DNA from: Dreissena polymorpha
Taxonomy: Eukaryota; Mollusca; Bivalvia; Myida; Dreissenidae
Assembly (NCBI RefSeq): GCF_020536995.1
Contig: NC_068355.1
Coordinates: 126,423,472-126,487,471 of the forward strand
Length of the DNA: 64,000 nucleotides
Direction of reading: 5' to 3'
Below, one piece after another: positions 13,023-25,754 of the stretch (the first letter of the stretch is position 1; every line of letters begins with the position of its first letter). A program made the position numbers and the translations under genes. Under the pieces are notes generated by a model that saw nothing but the letters and a program-made list of their open reading frames with translations, was not told the origin of the DNA and did no database searches.

Positions 13023-15205
13023 TTATTATACCAAGACAACAATTTTTAAACCAGGAGCAATTTTGACGCTCCAACAGACCAAGTTGTGAAACATCATACT
13101 GTTTATGTAAGTAAAAACATGGTTCAAGATTCATCGGTATATATAGTTTTCAACGTTTTGTAATTCATCGATTGCTTATTACTCATCAACGAAGTGGATA
13201 TTTATATATTATAGTAATTTAGTGTTATGTTGTTTTTTTATTATAATGCATACTGTCGTTTTTTAAATCTATGAAATCTGATCTTGAAATTATATTGTTT
13301 CCGAATTGGAGAGGTCCCATTAAGCAAATGAGCTGCTGAAACTTTATATCGACATCGGAAGATGTGTTTGGATATGTATATCCAATACATAATTTACCCA
13401 TATATAATTATGATTTAATTTCACTTGATGCCTAGACGAAATAAAATAAAATCAACAACATATTGAAGCTTTATGCAAAACACGATCAATCAGTCTCTGC
13501 TCATTCACGCTTGAATGGTTAGGAATTAGCATTTTCTGTTAATTGATGTTCATGTTTTAATGGTTACATTATATTATGGGTGTCAATAATAATCATGATG
13601 GCTTTTCATGTGTTCAGGAGCCCGATAGACGCCATGCGTGTACTTTAAGTTACAAAACCGGATTTTAAAGTCATTTTTAATATCCGAATGTTATACCACG
13701 ACTTAATCTTCTCGGTATGTCGAATGTCGTATTTTAATGGTATTCTTTACCTAAACGGATACTTCTAGTTTTTAGTTGAGACATAAATGTGAGTTTGAAC
13801 AGATCTATACAAGAGTACTTTCTTTAATGTACTTTTAAATCTTAAAAAAGTCATGCAGCATTATTTAATTACCACTATATTGTAGAATATGTTAGTTTGG
13901 TATGTAAAGGACTCATGGAAGACGCAAATAACTTGATCAATTAGCATTATGGTGAGACTAAAAGGATTGTAGAGGCCATCATAGAGCATTAAATTATGGG
14001 GATTTTTAGGAAGTGATTTGTAGCCTCGAAAGAAAATCCTGCGATTTCAATTCTAATTACAACTTTTAAGCCAAAAAAAGAGACCAATGACATAATATAC
14101 CTGCGTATGTTTAAATAAGATATATGGTATTTTATTCTTTTGGTATATGTGATAATGTGTAAAGAAACTGTTTAGTATTGTATCGGGACTGCAATTCACA
14201 GGGTCAAACTTTATTAAGATATAACTTTGCAGTGGAGGACTTAGAACATCATTTGCAATACTAATTTTCCTCAATTATATTTTCTGAGTAATGAATCCGT
14301 AACATCCGTTACACCTTAATTGACATTTTCTTGTCTGGCATTAAACGCCGAGACGCCACCTTCAACAATTTACCTCTGTTTGGTAGCATGTTCGCTGTAT
14401 CCTAATACTTATTTATATTCGTACGCGACACCATTACATCGACCTGTCAAATTAAATATTATTGAACATTCAAACGCTAAACTCATCAATCGTAATGATA
14501 TAACATTTGTGGTAAGCCTACATAAGCAGCTAGTTCACGACTGCGTACATGCTGCACAACGAACCGATAAGACGAAAACATACTCTCGTTTTAAATTTGT
14601 TTTCATGATTTCCCTGCATGGGCTATGCACTTTTAGTCAATACAAGTTCACGTTTTGCAACGCTACACGTTTTGCAAGACTGCAATCGTCTCAGTCGTTT
14701 CGATGTATTGCATTTGTACTTTAAAAACGAATTAACTTTCAAGGTTGTTGCTGCTTCGTATTACTGAAAAACAAGTTTTTTTATCTGACTCTCTAGTGAA
14801 TACATTTTAAATTGCCGAGGCTTGAAATGAATATATTAAAAACATGTTTTATTTATTGAAACCCAAAGTTAACGGAGTCTGTATTACCCTATTAACTTAA
14901 CGAACAATAACACGTCGATGAATAACAAACTAGGATACAAGTTCAGAAGACATGGTACTTGAACATCCCCCAAATCATAGTTTAAACTAGTTGATATACT
15001 GGTTGAACAGTTTAAATTAAATTCATGTAAAATGTACAAGCACTCTTAAGATATTTACAACTATTATGTTCAGTAAATTATATGCATACGACAAATCGAT
15101 AATATGTTCATATAATATACAATGCGGCCGGAGATCAGTATGTACACCGGTCCTACATCAGACGTGTAACACGGCCTTTGCCATCGTTCGTATAACTCAT
15201 GCCGA
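13023..15205. other. Non-coding stretch
   Basis: AT-rich, 2.2 kb. The longest frame (plus 14320-14724, 134 codons) starts at TTG, shows no domain and has a composition like its surroundings, so I do not call it a gene. Confidence 0.5.
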
Positions 15206-16614
15206 CAGGGGCGTAGCTGCTATAATAGGCACAGCTTGCCCGGGCCTACAGTTTTTTTGAAACATAAAACAAAATGCTTCAACTTCGAAAACGCATTAAA
15301 TGTTGAACCTGATGGGGGTAAGGTGTTAGAAATCTGCATTTCATATTGACATAATCATCAGACAATTGATTCTGGTCGTGTTCAAATGGCATATCTTCCA
15401 ATTATCAACTCTACTTCTTTCCATGTGAATATATTCAGGCTCGCTTCTTGTCACGTGACTTGCTGTTACAAGTTTACATTGATCTGTAGATCTACTTGTC
15501 TCCCTTTCAACACTACAGTAAGTTGTAATCGATTATCGTTGGATTTTTAAGAAACATTCCGAATGATGTTTACGACCGCGGAAATTTAAAATGGAGCACT
15601 TGCCCCCGTATCCAGATCAATTGACTCAATCCGGGCCGGTTCGGTCCCTTGATGCCGAACATAAACAAAATTTAGTTCTCTGACATTCAAAGAAAAACAG
15701 ACCAAAGTCTTAAATTTTCTTACCATATTATTTGTCTAGATACACTTTAAATCTCACCACAGGCGTTTTAGGATTAATAAATTTCCGGGGAGGACCACCT
15801 CCCATTTTCATTTAAATTGTACAATAAATGATTAATTAGTATCGGCGTATCAGTATTTCAATATCAATTTTAAAAGTCAGATTGCTTAATGTACGATGTG
15901 TGTATAAGTGTTTCATGAAAAATCTCGATCATCAATTTAGTTCTTCCTATTTTGTCTGTACATTGAATCCCAAATTATTATTCTAAAATCCTCTGAAAGG
16001 TTTGTTACTTATTAAATACATAACTACAACTAAGTGATTTCAAACGACAAAGCATTTATTTCAAGCTATAAAACATATTATGATTAAATGTCAGAACATC
16101 ATAAAGTGGGACAAAAATTCTTACATCTTTTTTCATGTTGATTACAATATAAACACATCGAAGATTTTAATTAACTTAACAATGTAACATAACATTTGTA
16201 CATTTCTATTAGATAACTGGTATATGAAAAAGTTCAATATGTTTTGTCGTTCAACTATTGCAAAAACACATCATAACAAAAATATGTTGATATAACTTAA
16301 ATAGCAATTTAATGACATAAGTATGAGAAAAGGAATCATTGCTACTATTTGGTAACGAACCTTTCAACAAATAACTTACGCTATCATTTAGATAAAAGAA
16401 CAAACCTAACACATAGAATGAATGATTATAAAACAGCAATTAAGATTCATTATCAAATTAATTCGTATACAATTCTAGAAAGACACAAAATCGGTACTTT
16501 TAATTTAAGTAACTTACCTTTCACGTGTAATGCAGATTGACTTAAGCAAACTTAAGCGTTTTGCACACGTAAAAAACGAATGAGAGATTTTGCCGATTTG
16601 TAGGCACACGTATT

Positions 16615-18814
16615 TAATGTGATTCGGAAAATGTAATCTTGACTTGCTGAATGTCCTCGTCCGCCAATTTGAACGTTCGTTGTGGTCGCCCAGTGGTCAC
16701 TGGTACCGAAAGTTGGCATATTACATCTGTGGATCAATCAATCCAAATCTTGTCCTCTTTTATTGGCCAGCGAAACAGGTCTTTTGATTGTTGCAAAAAA
16801 AAACGTTACTTTGTTGTCTTCGTCTTCTGTATCAACCTGTAAAATTTTGTCAACGTACCATTTATGTCCATACTTAGCCGCTACAAATTTTCCAACTTCA
16901 AATGGACACGTCTGAGCTTCTGGTGTAGGAATTTGTTTGTCTGACTCTGGTTCTGGAATGAGAGTGCTTGGCTCTGGAATGGGGGTATTAACACTGGAAT
17001 TGAAGTTTCTTGCTCTGAGTCAATGTGTTGGCTGGTAGAGATCGCAACTATAGTTTGTGGTTGCCAATGACGGCAGTAATAGATACCGTCAACACAATTT
17101 TCGCAGTAACAACTCTTTTTGCCTACTAAGACTTTGTTATTACCTTAGCCAACTACTGAGTGTATTTTCATGGTGCCTTTTTATAGTTTTCAATTGAATT
17201 TGCTGTTTTGCTACTACTAGGCATTCTTATGATGACACACACACACACACACACACAAATATGACATTTGCCATTGTGCAATAAGGCGACTGAGCCCAGG
17301 CATAAAAGTCATGTGCATTTTTAATAACGGTCGCTTCGGACAGCCTCGTCAGCTAGCCGTTTAGTAGTTCCATTGAGGCCATCGCAATGCCCCTTTCCAT
17401 GACCTGCCCCGAAAAAATTCCAAAAAGCTTTTACTCCGTACAAAACTTTATGGTTGGCAACTGTTTGAAAAATTGACTTATTTCGGTATTGACTTGTAGG
17501 ACTATCTGTCCAATAGTGAAATGCTTTGACCCCAGGAACATTGGATTTGATCTCGGGTACATTTTTTCCATTAAACATTGAACCGTTGTTGTATTATGTT
17601 CCATTTCATCCCAAACCAAGACTAGACTTTTGTGGTTTATCTGGTTGTCTCCTGTAATACTAAACAACAGGATGCAGCGTTACTGCAGACTGAGACCAAT
17701 ATGCATACTGAACCTCGTCAAAACTTCTACAGGTATAATTTTCTGACAAGTCCATTTGAAGAAGTACATCATTGGCTCCCAGATTTTCTTTTAGTGTTCT
17801 TATTTCATTATACTGTTTACGCACTCTTTCTACATGAGCAACAAACTCTTCAATTCTATTTTTTTCAAATGTTGGGAAAATAGTTTATTTTGACAGTTCA
17901 ATCGCAACGATTTTTGTCACCAGCCTTGCTCTGCCTTTATCGTCCACCGTAAAGCGTTTCCACTGACCATATTTCAATTTCCATGGCATGTTCATTCTCA
18001 CGGTTCCCATATGACTTTCCTCTTTGATAAATGTTTAAAGATTGAATGGAATATCTAATCCAGAATACATCAGTGCTTTTAAAAATACAGCAACATTTTG
18101 GTGTTTTGTACAAAGACAACTACTTCAATATGCAAAAGACGTAAGTTGATGTAGGTTGGTCTGATTCGACAAAACGAAGCCAAAGATAGTTTTACATCTG
18201 GATATTCACCGATATATTTTCTATGTAGGTTTTTCAGGTAGTCGTTGAGAGTTCTTATCTGATGGGTTTCACCTTTGCACTTGAGTTTATCTTTCTCTCC
18301 CGGGTTCTGTGTAGCGTTGTTATCTCAAGACATGAATTCTATCACCGATGTGCGGTACTTTTCAATTTCTCGTCGCCTTCTTACCTTACATGCTGAGGTA
18401 AATGTTATACGTTGGCGGCTTAGGCCTGTGTTCTGACTGAATTTTCTTATGAGTCGACAGCGATCTACTTGACTACTTGGACTTATCGTTTCTGCTTGCT
18501 CTAATTTCGCTTAATACTGTTTTTCCAGGGAGTAGCTGACGTTTAACATTTTGCGGTATCTTAGAAGCAGAACTCATATCTTGGAGTTGATACTTTGTCA
18601 CAGTTTTTGGTGACATAGTGGTGTTCTGGGTATCGATAGATAGCACTGAACGTTGCATTTGTACATGCATTCTCTGAATTGCTCTCATTTTGGTATTGTA
18701 TTTCTTTTTCAGTTCAAGGTGTTTTGCCTGCAACTTTTTACACTCCTGTCTTTTCTTTTCAAGAGCCTTTGTTACTAGCATTCTTGCTCCCGCCTTTCGT
18801 CTTGGAAACGGCAT
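16615..18814 (-). pseudogene. Decayed RNase-H-fold (DDE-like) transposase-type gene
   Basis: Read on the minus strand from ATG 18814. A basic coiled-coil start (PFPRRKAGARM, then a KKRQECKKLQAKHLELKKK segment) is followed by TLNDYLKNLHRKYIGEYPDV and LASFCRIRPTYI. Next come LGANDVLLQMDLSENY, TLHPVV, FHYWTDSPTSQYRNKSIF, WNFFGAGHGKGHCDGLNG with TTKRLADEAV, then KYGHKWYVDKILQVDTEDED and LFRWPIKEDKIWID. The two acidic blocks (MDLSENY and WTDSPTSQYRN) and the GHGKG-CDG block match a multi-copy invertebrate protein family I know only as 'uncharacterised', with an RNase-H-like core. Pieces lie in order in all three frames with several frameshifts and stops (for example a stop after TLHPVV and one after KIWID), so it is non-functional. 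Confidence 0.7.
17234..17258. repeat. (AC)n microsatellite
   Basis: About 12 AC units inside the decayed transposase gene; absent from any plausible coding version of the gene. Confidence 0.9.
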
Positions 18815-19124
18815 GTTAACCACAAGTTCTTATAAATATTGGGCGTATTAACATAAACGAAATATCACGCACACAAGCCCTCTCGTTCATCGTGTTGAAG
18901 GTACACGATCTCAACAATAGGCAAATACATAATATTAATACATGCCATTGCCAATGCGTCCCAACAATATATAACAGAGTTCAAGCTTCATTTATATATT
19001 ATAACGGGTATTTGAAAATTATAAACATAATTTGGAATTTTTACAAGTTGAAGATTAAGAAAAATATGTTATGTTAAAGGTTTAATAATCGTACGGTAAA
19101 GTATAATTGACGTTGTTCACTCTT

Positions 19125-19310
19125 ATTTGACATGCATTAAGCCCCGTTTTCCCCACAACGCAGCCAATATGTACAGATTTCAATGACTAACTTGCCAATG
19201 TCGTCGCACAAGCTGTTAAAAACTATTGATTACATATACACACTCACTGTCTGCAGTGTACCAGCGGTGAAGTATAAACAGGCTAATCAGTGTGCACAGG
19301 CATATGCGGT
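19125..19310. repeat. Fragments of GTGTCGTCCC-type MITE
   Basis: 'catgcattaagccccgtttt' at 19132 matches the MITE terminal repeat, and 'acaggctaatcagtgtgcac' at 19278 matches its internal part. Both are degraded. Confidence 0.5.
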
Positions 19311-19489
19311 GGTTATTATTCTTAGCGTATTCCAGAGCAGACCGACTTGCAAAATTTGCTCTTAACCTTAGTTGTTCGCAAGCGCACAACTAAAAACCAC
19401 GTACGTATGCCAAATACTGCTGTTCACAGAACATTATTGTATTTCAGCTAATGGAACCACATATGTCTCAGAGACGTGAAGTATCATAT

Positions 19490-19570
19490 GAAAATGATGA
19501 TGATGATAATGATGACGACGATGACGATGCTGCTGCTGCTGATGATGATGATGATGTTGCTGATGCTGAT
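19490..19570. repeat. Trinucleotide-rich tract (GAT/GAC/GCT)n
   Basis: Imperfect ATGATGATG, GACGACGATG and GCTGCTGCTG runs. Translates as poly-Met/Leu and is not a gene. Confidence 0.85.
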
Positions 19571-21723
19571 TATGTTCAATATCACGACCGCAATTGAACA
19601 TAGTCGGAGAAGTGGACCGCTAAACATTAGAACTGACGTGTATACATGTATAACGAACAAGCATCATAGGCTTCAATTTAAACGAGTGTTTTGGTTAAAA
19701 ATAAGTAGCTTTTCTTCAGATTGACCGGTTAGTTAAAGACCGCAGAAGAACATCGGCATTCGAAATAGCGCAATTCTGTACCCCGCAAATTCATGTGTTG
19801 AACATTACGTTAAGAAAAAAAGAACACAGTCATTACGTTATTCCTACAAAATTTCTACCATGTCATGAATTACCAAAAGGTTGCAGTCGGAACACCATTA
19901 TAGGCTTGCCTTACATATACGTATCGAAGGCTACGTGAAGTGTTAAGTGGTAAACAACTATATTCAGCCTGCTGGTATGCACAATATATTAATGTATAGC
20001 AGGCTTGGATGGGATATTGATTTTATCAGACCGCGATTCCCGGGCGTTGTATTAGATTGCAAAGATAAAATGCGTATTCAACCGTTTTTTTTTGGAAAAC
20101 TAAGGGTCCACTGTCATGTCGTCAGCGCTAACATGCACGTGGGCCATGCTCAAGTACGGTATACTTTTCCACAATGAAATTGAGGCCTTGACATAAATTA
20201 TTGCATTTTAAGTGGGTTTTAAACATGCGATTTTGTTGCTGTTTCATAACATGTAACCGCGGGAAAAAACTAGGCCTATATATGAAGGTGTGTTCCCCCA
20301 TTTACGTGTGGTACTTCATGTTTGTGCTTTATTATTCACATATCCATAATACTTTTAATGAGAATATGGAAAAGACGATCATATAAAGTACAACATGGTA
20401 AATAATATGACGATACTTAATGTCATTTGCAGTACATAGGATCGACACCTTTTTATGAAAATAAAACAAACATAACAAAATGCAACATGAATTCAAAACC
20501 ATAAATCAATATAATTAAAAAATGTTATGTTTCTATTATACAATTACTCGATTTTATTAGGCTTGTTTCAAACAGAAAAAGATAACTCATCGCACTTAAT
20601 AAAAGAACTCATCCTGTCACGTGTATATACCAGTAAAGCATGTCTCGTAAGAAAGGAATATAAATACACATCTAAAAAACTTTAAGTGTATTATCAATAA
20701 CGTTAATAATGGCCAGCTTGTAGGGAAATTTTCTTGTTTTTTCTTTATTTTAGAGTATGCAAATCTAGTATCAATTTAAAGATCGGTATGTCCAGTTCGG
20801 AAAATTGGAATAACAAATATATAGTTCTCATTGATTACGTAATAAGATAACATGCAAAACAAATTCTCACCCTTCTTCCAAATATGGTCTATTTACATGT
20901 ATTTTGATAAACCCGGTAACGAACCTGACACAACAAACCTTTCAATCGACTACATTATAGAATTAAGAGAGCGCGCAATTTCACATTACGATTTTGTTTA
21001 ATCGAATTTCAATGGTAACTTAAACTAAATTACATTTAGGTTTATAAGCATGTAAATGTAAGACGTAAGTTCAGATTAAGAGTAACAAACGTTCAATGAA
21101 AAGTCAAAATTCGTAATTCGAGGGAACAAACATATAGTAATTGCGTTTCTTTGCATTTTTTTCAAGTTTCCTGTTTTATCTTGAAAGGGAACATGATCAG
21201 TACGTATGTATTTCAAAGTTTAAATAGGTATTTATGTTTTAAAGAAAGGAACTGTTCGTTAACAATGTAATGTAACGCACCTTTCTTCTGATTTACAGAC
21301 AAACCGTATTTTTTTCTACCTGTAGCAAAAACAAAACAAGCATAGTCTCCTTTTTTATTTTTTAGGCTATATTCAATATAAATTGCGTTTTAAAATCATA
21401 CCATTTTTATCGGTGTACTTTGTTAAATAAAAGTAATGCGTGCGCTTAAACATGACACTGTTGACTTACAACAGTAACGAACCTGTCAAAATGACATATT
21501 TAAGTTTAAATATTAATTTTGTTTTGTTTTGCCTGTTAAAAAACAAGTTATACTTAGTTTATATTTAGGTTATGTAAACTGTTAATCGCCTAGATATTAC
21601 ATATTCGTTGTACGATTTATAGAAAAGCTCGCCGACATCGGGTACATGGCATTGTATCATGCTTTTGAGAATGGGCGATAACCGGACCTACAGCTCAAAA
21701 ATGCTAGCTACGCCCCTGGCCGA

Positions 21724-22619
21724 CACTCAAAATCTCGGCCCGTCATCGCGACCCGGATTCAATCCTCGTTCTCAAAAGCATGTGTGTTCGTTTCGTGTCC
21801 CCATTCAGGGAATTATTTACAAAAAAGCAATAGCATTCCATGTTAAAGTGTGCATATATATGGACAAACAAACGGTTCCTACTCAGGACGAACGTGAGAC
21901 TTTTGGCAATTATGACACATATGGTTATAAACCACACCTCGTACCTGATTCTAGTGTTGGAAACACCTTTATCTAATGTATTTGTTTGTTTTAAGTTTGA
22001 AGAATTTTACTCAAATTATGATGCTACGTAATTACAACTGAATGAAACTAAGCGTGCATTATTTTATCGCAAACAGATATAAGCATATTTGCGCAACAAC
22101 ATAATTTCTATGTGCGTTTAAGAAAGAGGTATCAACTGTCCACAACACAAGCGTATTAAAGAGGGTGGGATATTCAAATACAAAACTAAATTTATTCAAA
22201 TACAAAAGTACATTTGTATCTATTTCTTATAACTGCATATTCAATGGGATGTACGGATCATTAAAAGTTAATCTGATTTCACATTTTTTATTACTGCATA
22301 ATTAAACAAAAAACAGACATAGAGTGACGAATTTATTTGAAATTTTAAGTAATAAATATCCAACGCAATTGTAAAATAACCTTGGCTGAAACAAGATAAA
22401 CCTGTATTTTTTTCTTAAAAATCGAGCATAATAATTCATAACCATGAACTCCTATTTATAGATTGCCCACATACATATTGCACTGCCGTCAAATTGACAA
22501 GTACAAAAGTATTAGACCTTGCAGCGACTATTTTGTATATATCTGCGCTTGCTGAACATTTAGTTTGGTTGGGGAAAGAAAGCGGACGTACGAGGTATCA
22601 TACGAAATCGTCGAAGAAA
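21724..22619. other. Non-coding stretch
   Basis: Contains 'ggattcaatcctcgttctca' just outside the candidate transposon end, and AT-rich sequence after it. The 15-bp 'atgcttttgagaatg' (21659) inside the element end is inverted at 21767 outside it. No gene seen. Confidence 0.45.
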
Positions 22620-22652
22620 ATGGCGTTTACAATTAATCACAATAATAAACAA
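22620..22652 (+). CDS. Candidate first coding exon, possibly of the lipoxygenase gene
   Basis: ATG in a good context (gaaaATGGCG) opens MAFTINHNNKQ and is followed directly by a consensus donor GTAAGT at 22653. The exon ends in phase 0, as needed by the next recognised lipoxygenase exon at 26839. The N-terminal strands of the PLAT domain are not encoded here or in any exon I could find between the two, so the link is speculative. Confidence 0.2.
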
Positions 22653-22849
22653 GTAAGTGTTTTTGTTTATATATATAGTTTATATTATATGTATATATAT
22701 TCATCTTTTGAAAACGACTTACGGTGTAAAAATATTTACGTATGGCGGTTTTTACTTTTATTATTGTTAAATATGAGTTGCAATGCTATGAGGTTACATT
22801 TTATTTTACACTTGTACATGTATCATGAATATTGCTTGGACAAGTGTGC

Positions 22850-23060
22850 GGTTGAGCGCTTTAAAACCGGTTTAAACTCCCAGTGCTTTGCATTGACCGT
22901 TCCAAGGCGGTGACTCCAGCTATTTTGTACTATGTGTGTATATTGTTTCGTATTGTGCCGTTCTATTTTGGCAATTGGTCACTCGCCTTAAATAAAGGAC
23001 CACGAAATTGTGTATAATAAGAATGCAATACTGCTCCATTAGCTGGAGTTTCTCTTCTTT
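22850..23060 (+). repeat. Dispersed repeat, plus copy
   Basis: Reverse-complement partner of 8400-8650. It contains 'cagtgctttgcattgaccgt', 'ggcaattggtcactcgcctt' and 'agctggagtttctcttcttt'. Confidence 0.75.
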
Positions 23061-25005
23061 ATATTTGGAACAGTTATTTATTCATCTTTACATACTGCTG
23101 CATTTATACTACTAGATATATTTAATAACACTGAATAAAATATCCTTATTTGCAATAATGAAAAATCAGGTCTGTGAGCTTTTGACGGCTATTCCTTAAT
23201 AATGCTCGTCTCCGTTTTTCACATAATTACCCGTAAACTGCAAATACATTGTATGAATGAATATTGAGACTACAGAGCGGAGATTTTTGTACTACGCAAT
23301 TCCTTAAGGCATCTTTCAATGCAGTTACCGAAATTGTTCTTAGCTTCCGGACACTCAAATTTGTATTAAAACTCTTTTCTAGCTTTAATACAAAATATTA
23401 TGTGACTTGCTTATTTGAAAATAAAGATTTCACCCTATGTTTAATGATTCTAAATGTTCGGACAGTTGCATTTTTTCACAATTGATAATTATTGCATCAT
23501 ACATGTATTTTTCACAACCAGGTGACGGCAATTACACTTGGCAGATGAATACAAAAAGCTTGTTAACCGTCATATTTGCTTTCTTTCTGTAAATAGTAGG
23601 GATGGGAACGAATACTGGAAACGATTTTTAAACCGTATATCTAAAATGTCGGAATTTATGACCGTCCGGAGCAAATTAATATTCCTGATTGCCACAAATT
23701 CCACTATAATGCGTATTTTATGTGCAGCTTTGAAAAACAGGATAGAGTAATGTTTTTTTTAAAGATCATTGATTATTATGCTCTTTTTTTTTAAATAAAT
23801 ACTGTTTAGTTCCATTAGATGTAAGATATTTCAGGAAAACACATTACAGTAATTCTAATTTATTTCAATACTTATAATTGATCTGGATTACTTTCTATAC
23901 TTTCTATCGATAATATTTATGCTTTTGGTTTCGCTATGTTTTCTGGAATAAAGAACCATTTAAGAACGATTTAATTGGTTTAGATTTGAGAAACTAAATT
24001 CTGATTAGATACTCATTGATTTGATATATGGATAACGGAATTAAATCATACATGCCAGATCTCGACGGGACAGTTCCGCAAGTTTGGTGATTGTTCTGGC
24101 GACTAGATATGAGACAATTTGTTCAGATATTCGTTAAAACGTTCTATAAATTCACAATAAAATTCGCTATTCAAGCTCTGTCTGGCTAAAAGTTACCATC
24201 GCTAATCCCTGTATTGCCCGCTATTGACAACCAACTTCTACTTCTCGAGTGCAACATTACCGGTATGTTATGGGTAGGCAGCTCTTTCAGACTGCATTAA
24301 AGATTTAATGTTAACCAATCGCGGGAAAAATCAGCCTTTTCATAGCTTTATCAATGTTCTGTTTTATGTACTCTTCAATATGCATAAGGTACAGTAAGCT
24401 CAGTGAACAAAGCAATAAGTAGACTTATCAACTATGTAAAAATTAAATTAAATAAAGCTTAATTGAAACATAATTTTAGTGATGTCACGTTTATTAATTC
24501 GGTAACTTGAAACGAATAATTTATCATTTTTAGTCCCCAATATTTAATGCTTAATGGCATAGATATTAAATACACATTAGCTATTTAAATACAAACATCA
24601 GTTAATTTGATACTCAATGCAAGTGATTTCGTTCCAAAGAATTATTTTATGTCTATTTTACTCATTTCATATTTCAAATATAGATTTTATCTTGCAAATG
24701 CAGTGTTGCAAAACGCACACTTTTATTGCTTAAAACTTTATACAGCCGGGATCAGATCATAAAGTACGTGAACTTATGTACAAAAGCATGAAACTGTATT
24801 CACCCGGGATTCGAAAATAAATCTTGTGACAGCATATTTTAAAAATTATGTGTTCGTTTCGTTGAATTGCTTCGTTGCACCCTACTTCGGTCCATGTGAA
24901 TTACCATGTTGTTAATGTAAACTAACCACAATAGTTATATCATCCCGATAAATTGTGTGTTTTGCGATTCAATGCGTAAACATCATAATCAGACAGATCC
25001 TTCTA

Positions 25006-25279
25006 AAGCCCCATTAACACTCAAAATCAACGAATATTTCGTTAATTATTTCTTAAAATAAAGTTAACCCATACAAAATAGGTGTTCCGTATATAATAGC
25101 CATAATTTCAACGCTAGATCTGGTCTGGTAACAATGTATCTTGTTAAATCTATGTTACCAGACCACATCTAGCGTTCAGATTTTGGATATTGCTTTAAGG
25201 AACAATGATTTTGTATGGGTCAACTATTTTACGAATTATTTTACGAAATATTCTTTGATTTTGAGTGTTAATGGGGCTT
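25006..25279. mobile_element. Hairpin MITE with TA target duplication
   Basis: Arms of about 90 bp start AAGCCCCATTAACACTCAAA on each strand, with TA on both sides (25004-25005, 25280-25281). An inner palindrome, CTAGATCTGGTCTGGTAACA against TGTTACCAGACCACATCTAG, fills most of the middle, leaving a loop of about 20 bp. TA duplication suggests mobilisation by a Tc1/mariner-type transposase. It is nested in the hAT-like element and therefore younger. Confidence 0.8.
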
Positions 25280-25460
25280 TAAATAATGTTTTGTACTAAG
25301 TTTCTGACTACAACGAGCATGGTGTCCATTTCTTTTTAGGTAACAAGTGGCCGCTTTTTTTGCTTTTAGTTTATGAAGATTTTCTCTCATTAAGTTCTTA
25401 AAAACGTCCACCTCTCGGTCACTAAAGGGTTTAGCACTGATTGTCAGAAAATAGTTTGTA

Positions 25461-25754
25461 TCCGAATATTCTATTATTCGAAAATCGGCCGAATATTCGA
25501 ATCCAAAATTCATTTTCGAATATTATATTTTTATGCAAAGATACTTCCAAAAAAGTTATAAGTACATGTACAAAGTCGCAGTTTGGGTTTCCATTATACG
25601 TCATTGCTTTGATTACAGCTTCCATCAATGAACGAGATGATAATTGACAGACGGGATGGTATAAGGAGAGGGACCTTTGCATAAAAATAGAATATTCTAA
25701 TATGAATTTTGGATTCGAATATTCGGCCGATTTTCGAATAATAGAATATTCGGA
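25461..25754. repeat. 80-bp inverted repeat inside the hAT-like element
   Basis: 25461-25540 ('tccgaatattctattattcg...atgcaaag') is the reverse complement, with few differences, of 25675-25754, round a 134-bp spacer. The right arm runs into the element's right TIR, so the left arm is probably a duplicated subterminal region or a second element's end. Confidence 0.8.

Larger units (their letters stand above)
15206..21718. mobile_element. Candidate 6.5-kb TIR transposon, 5-bp target duplication
   Basis: The left end CAGGGGCGTAGCT (15206-15218) is exactly inverted at the right end (21706-21718, 'agctacgcccctg'). The flanking five bases are GCCGA on both sides (15201-15205 and 21719-21723). Between them lies a decayed RNase-H-like transposase gene on the minus strand. 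The motif GTAACGAACCT occurs at 16352, 20916 and 21474, that is on both sides of the gene, as subterminal transposase-binding repeats often do. A 13-bp TIR and 5-bp duplication could arise by chance from two members of a repeat family, so this is a well-supported hypothesis and not a certainty. The superfamily is not assigned. Confidence 0.5.

Noticed and set aside
14320-14724. 134-codon plus-strand frame
   Set aside because: Starts at TTG, has no recognisable domain, and there is no splice or promoter context to support it.
22494-22913. 139-codon plus-strand frame
   Set aside because: Runs through a consensus splice donor and into a dispersed repeat; no domain.
25268-25682. 81- and 83-codon minus-strand frames as a hAT transposase remnant
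   Set aside because: No dimerisation or catalytic hAT motif is visible; the frames translate the internal inverted repeat and its spacer.
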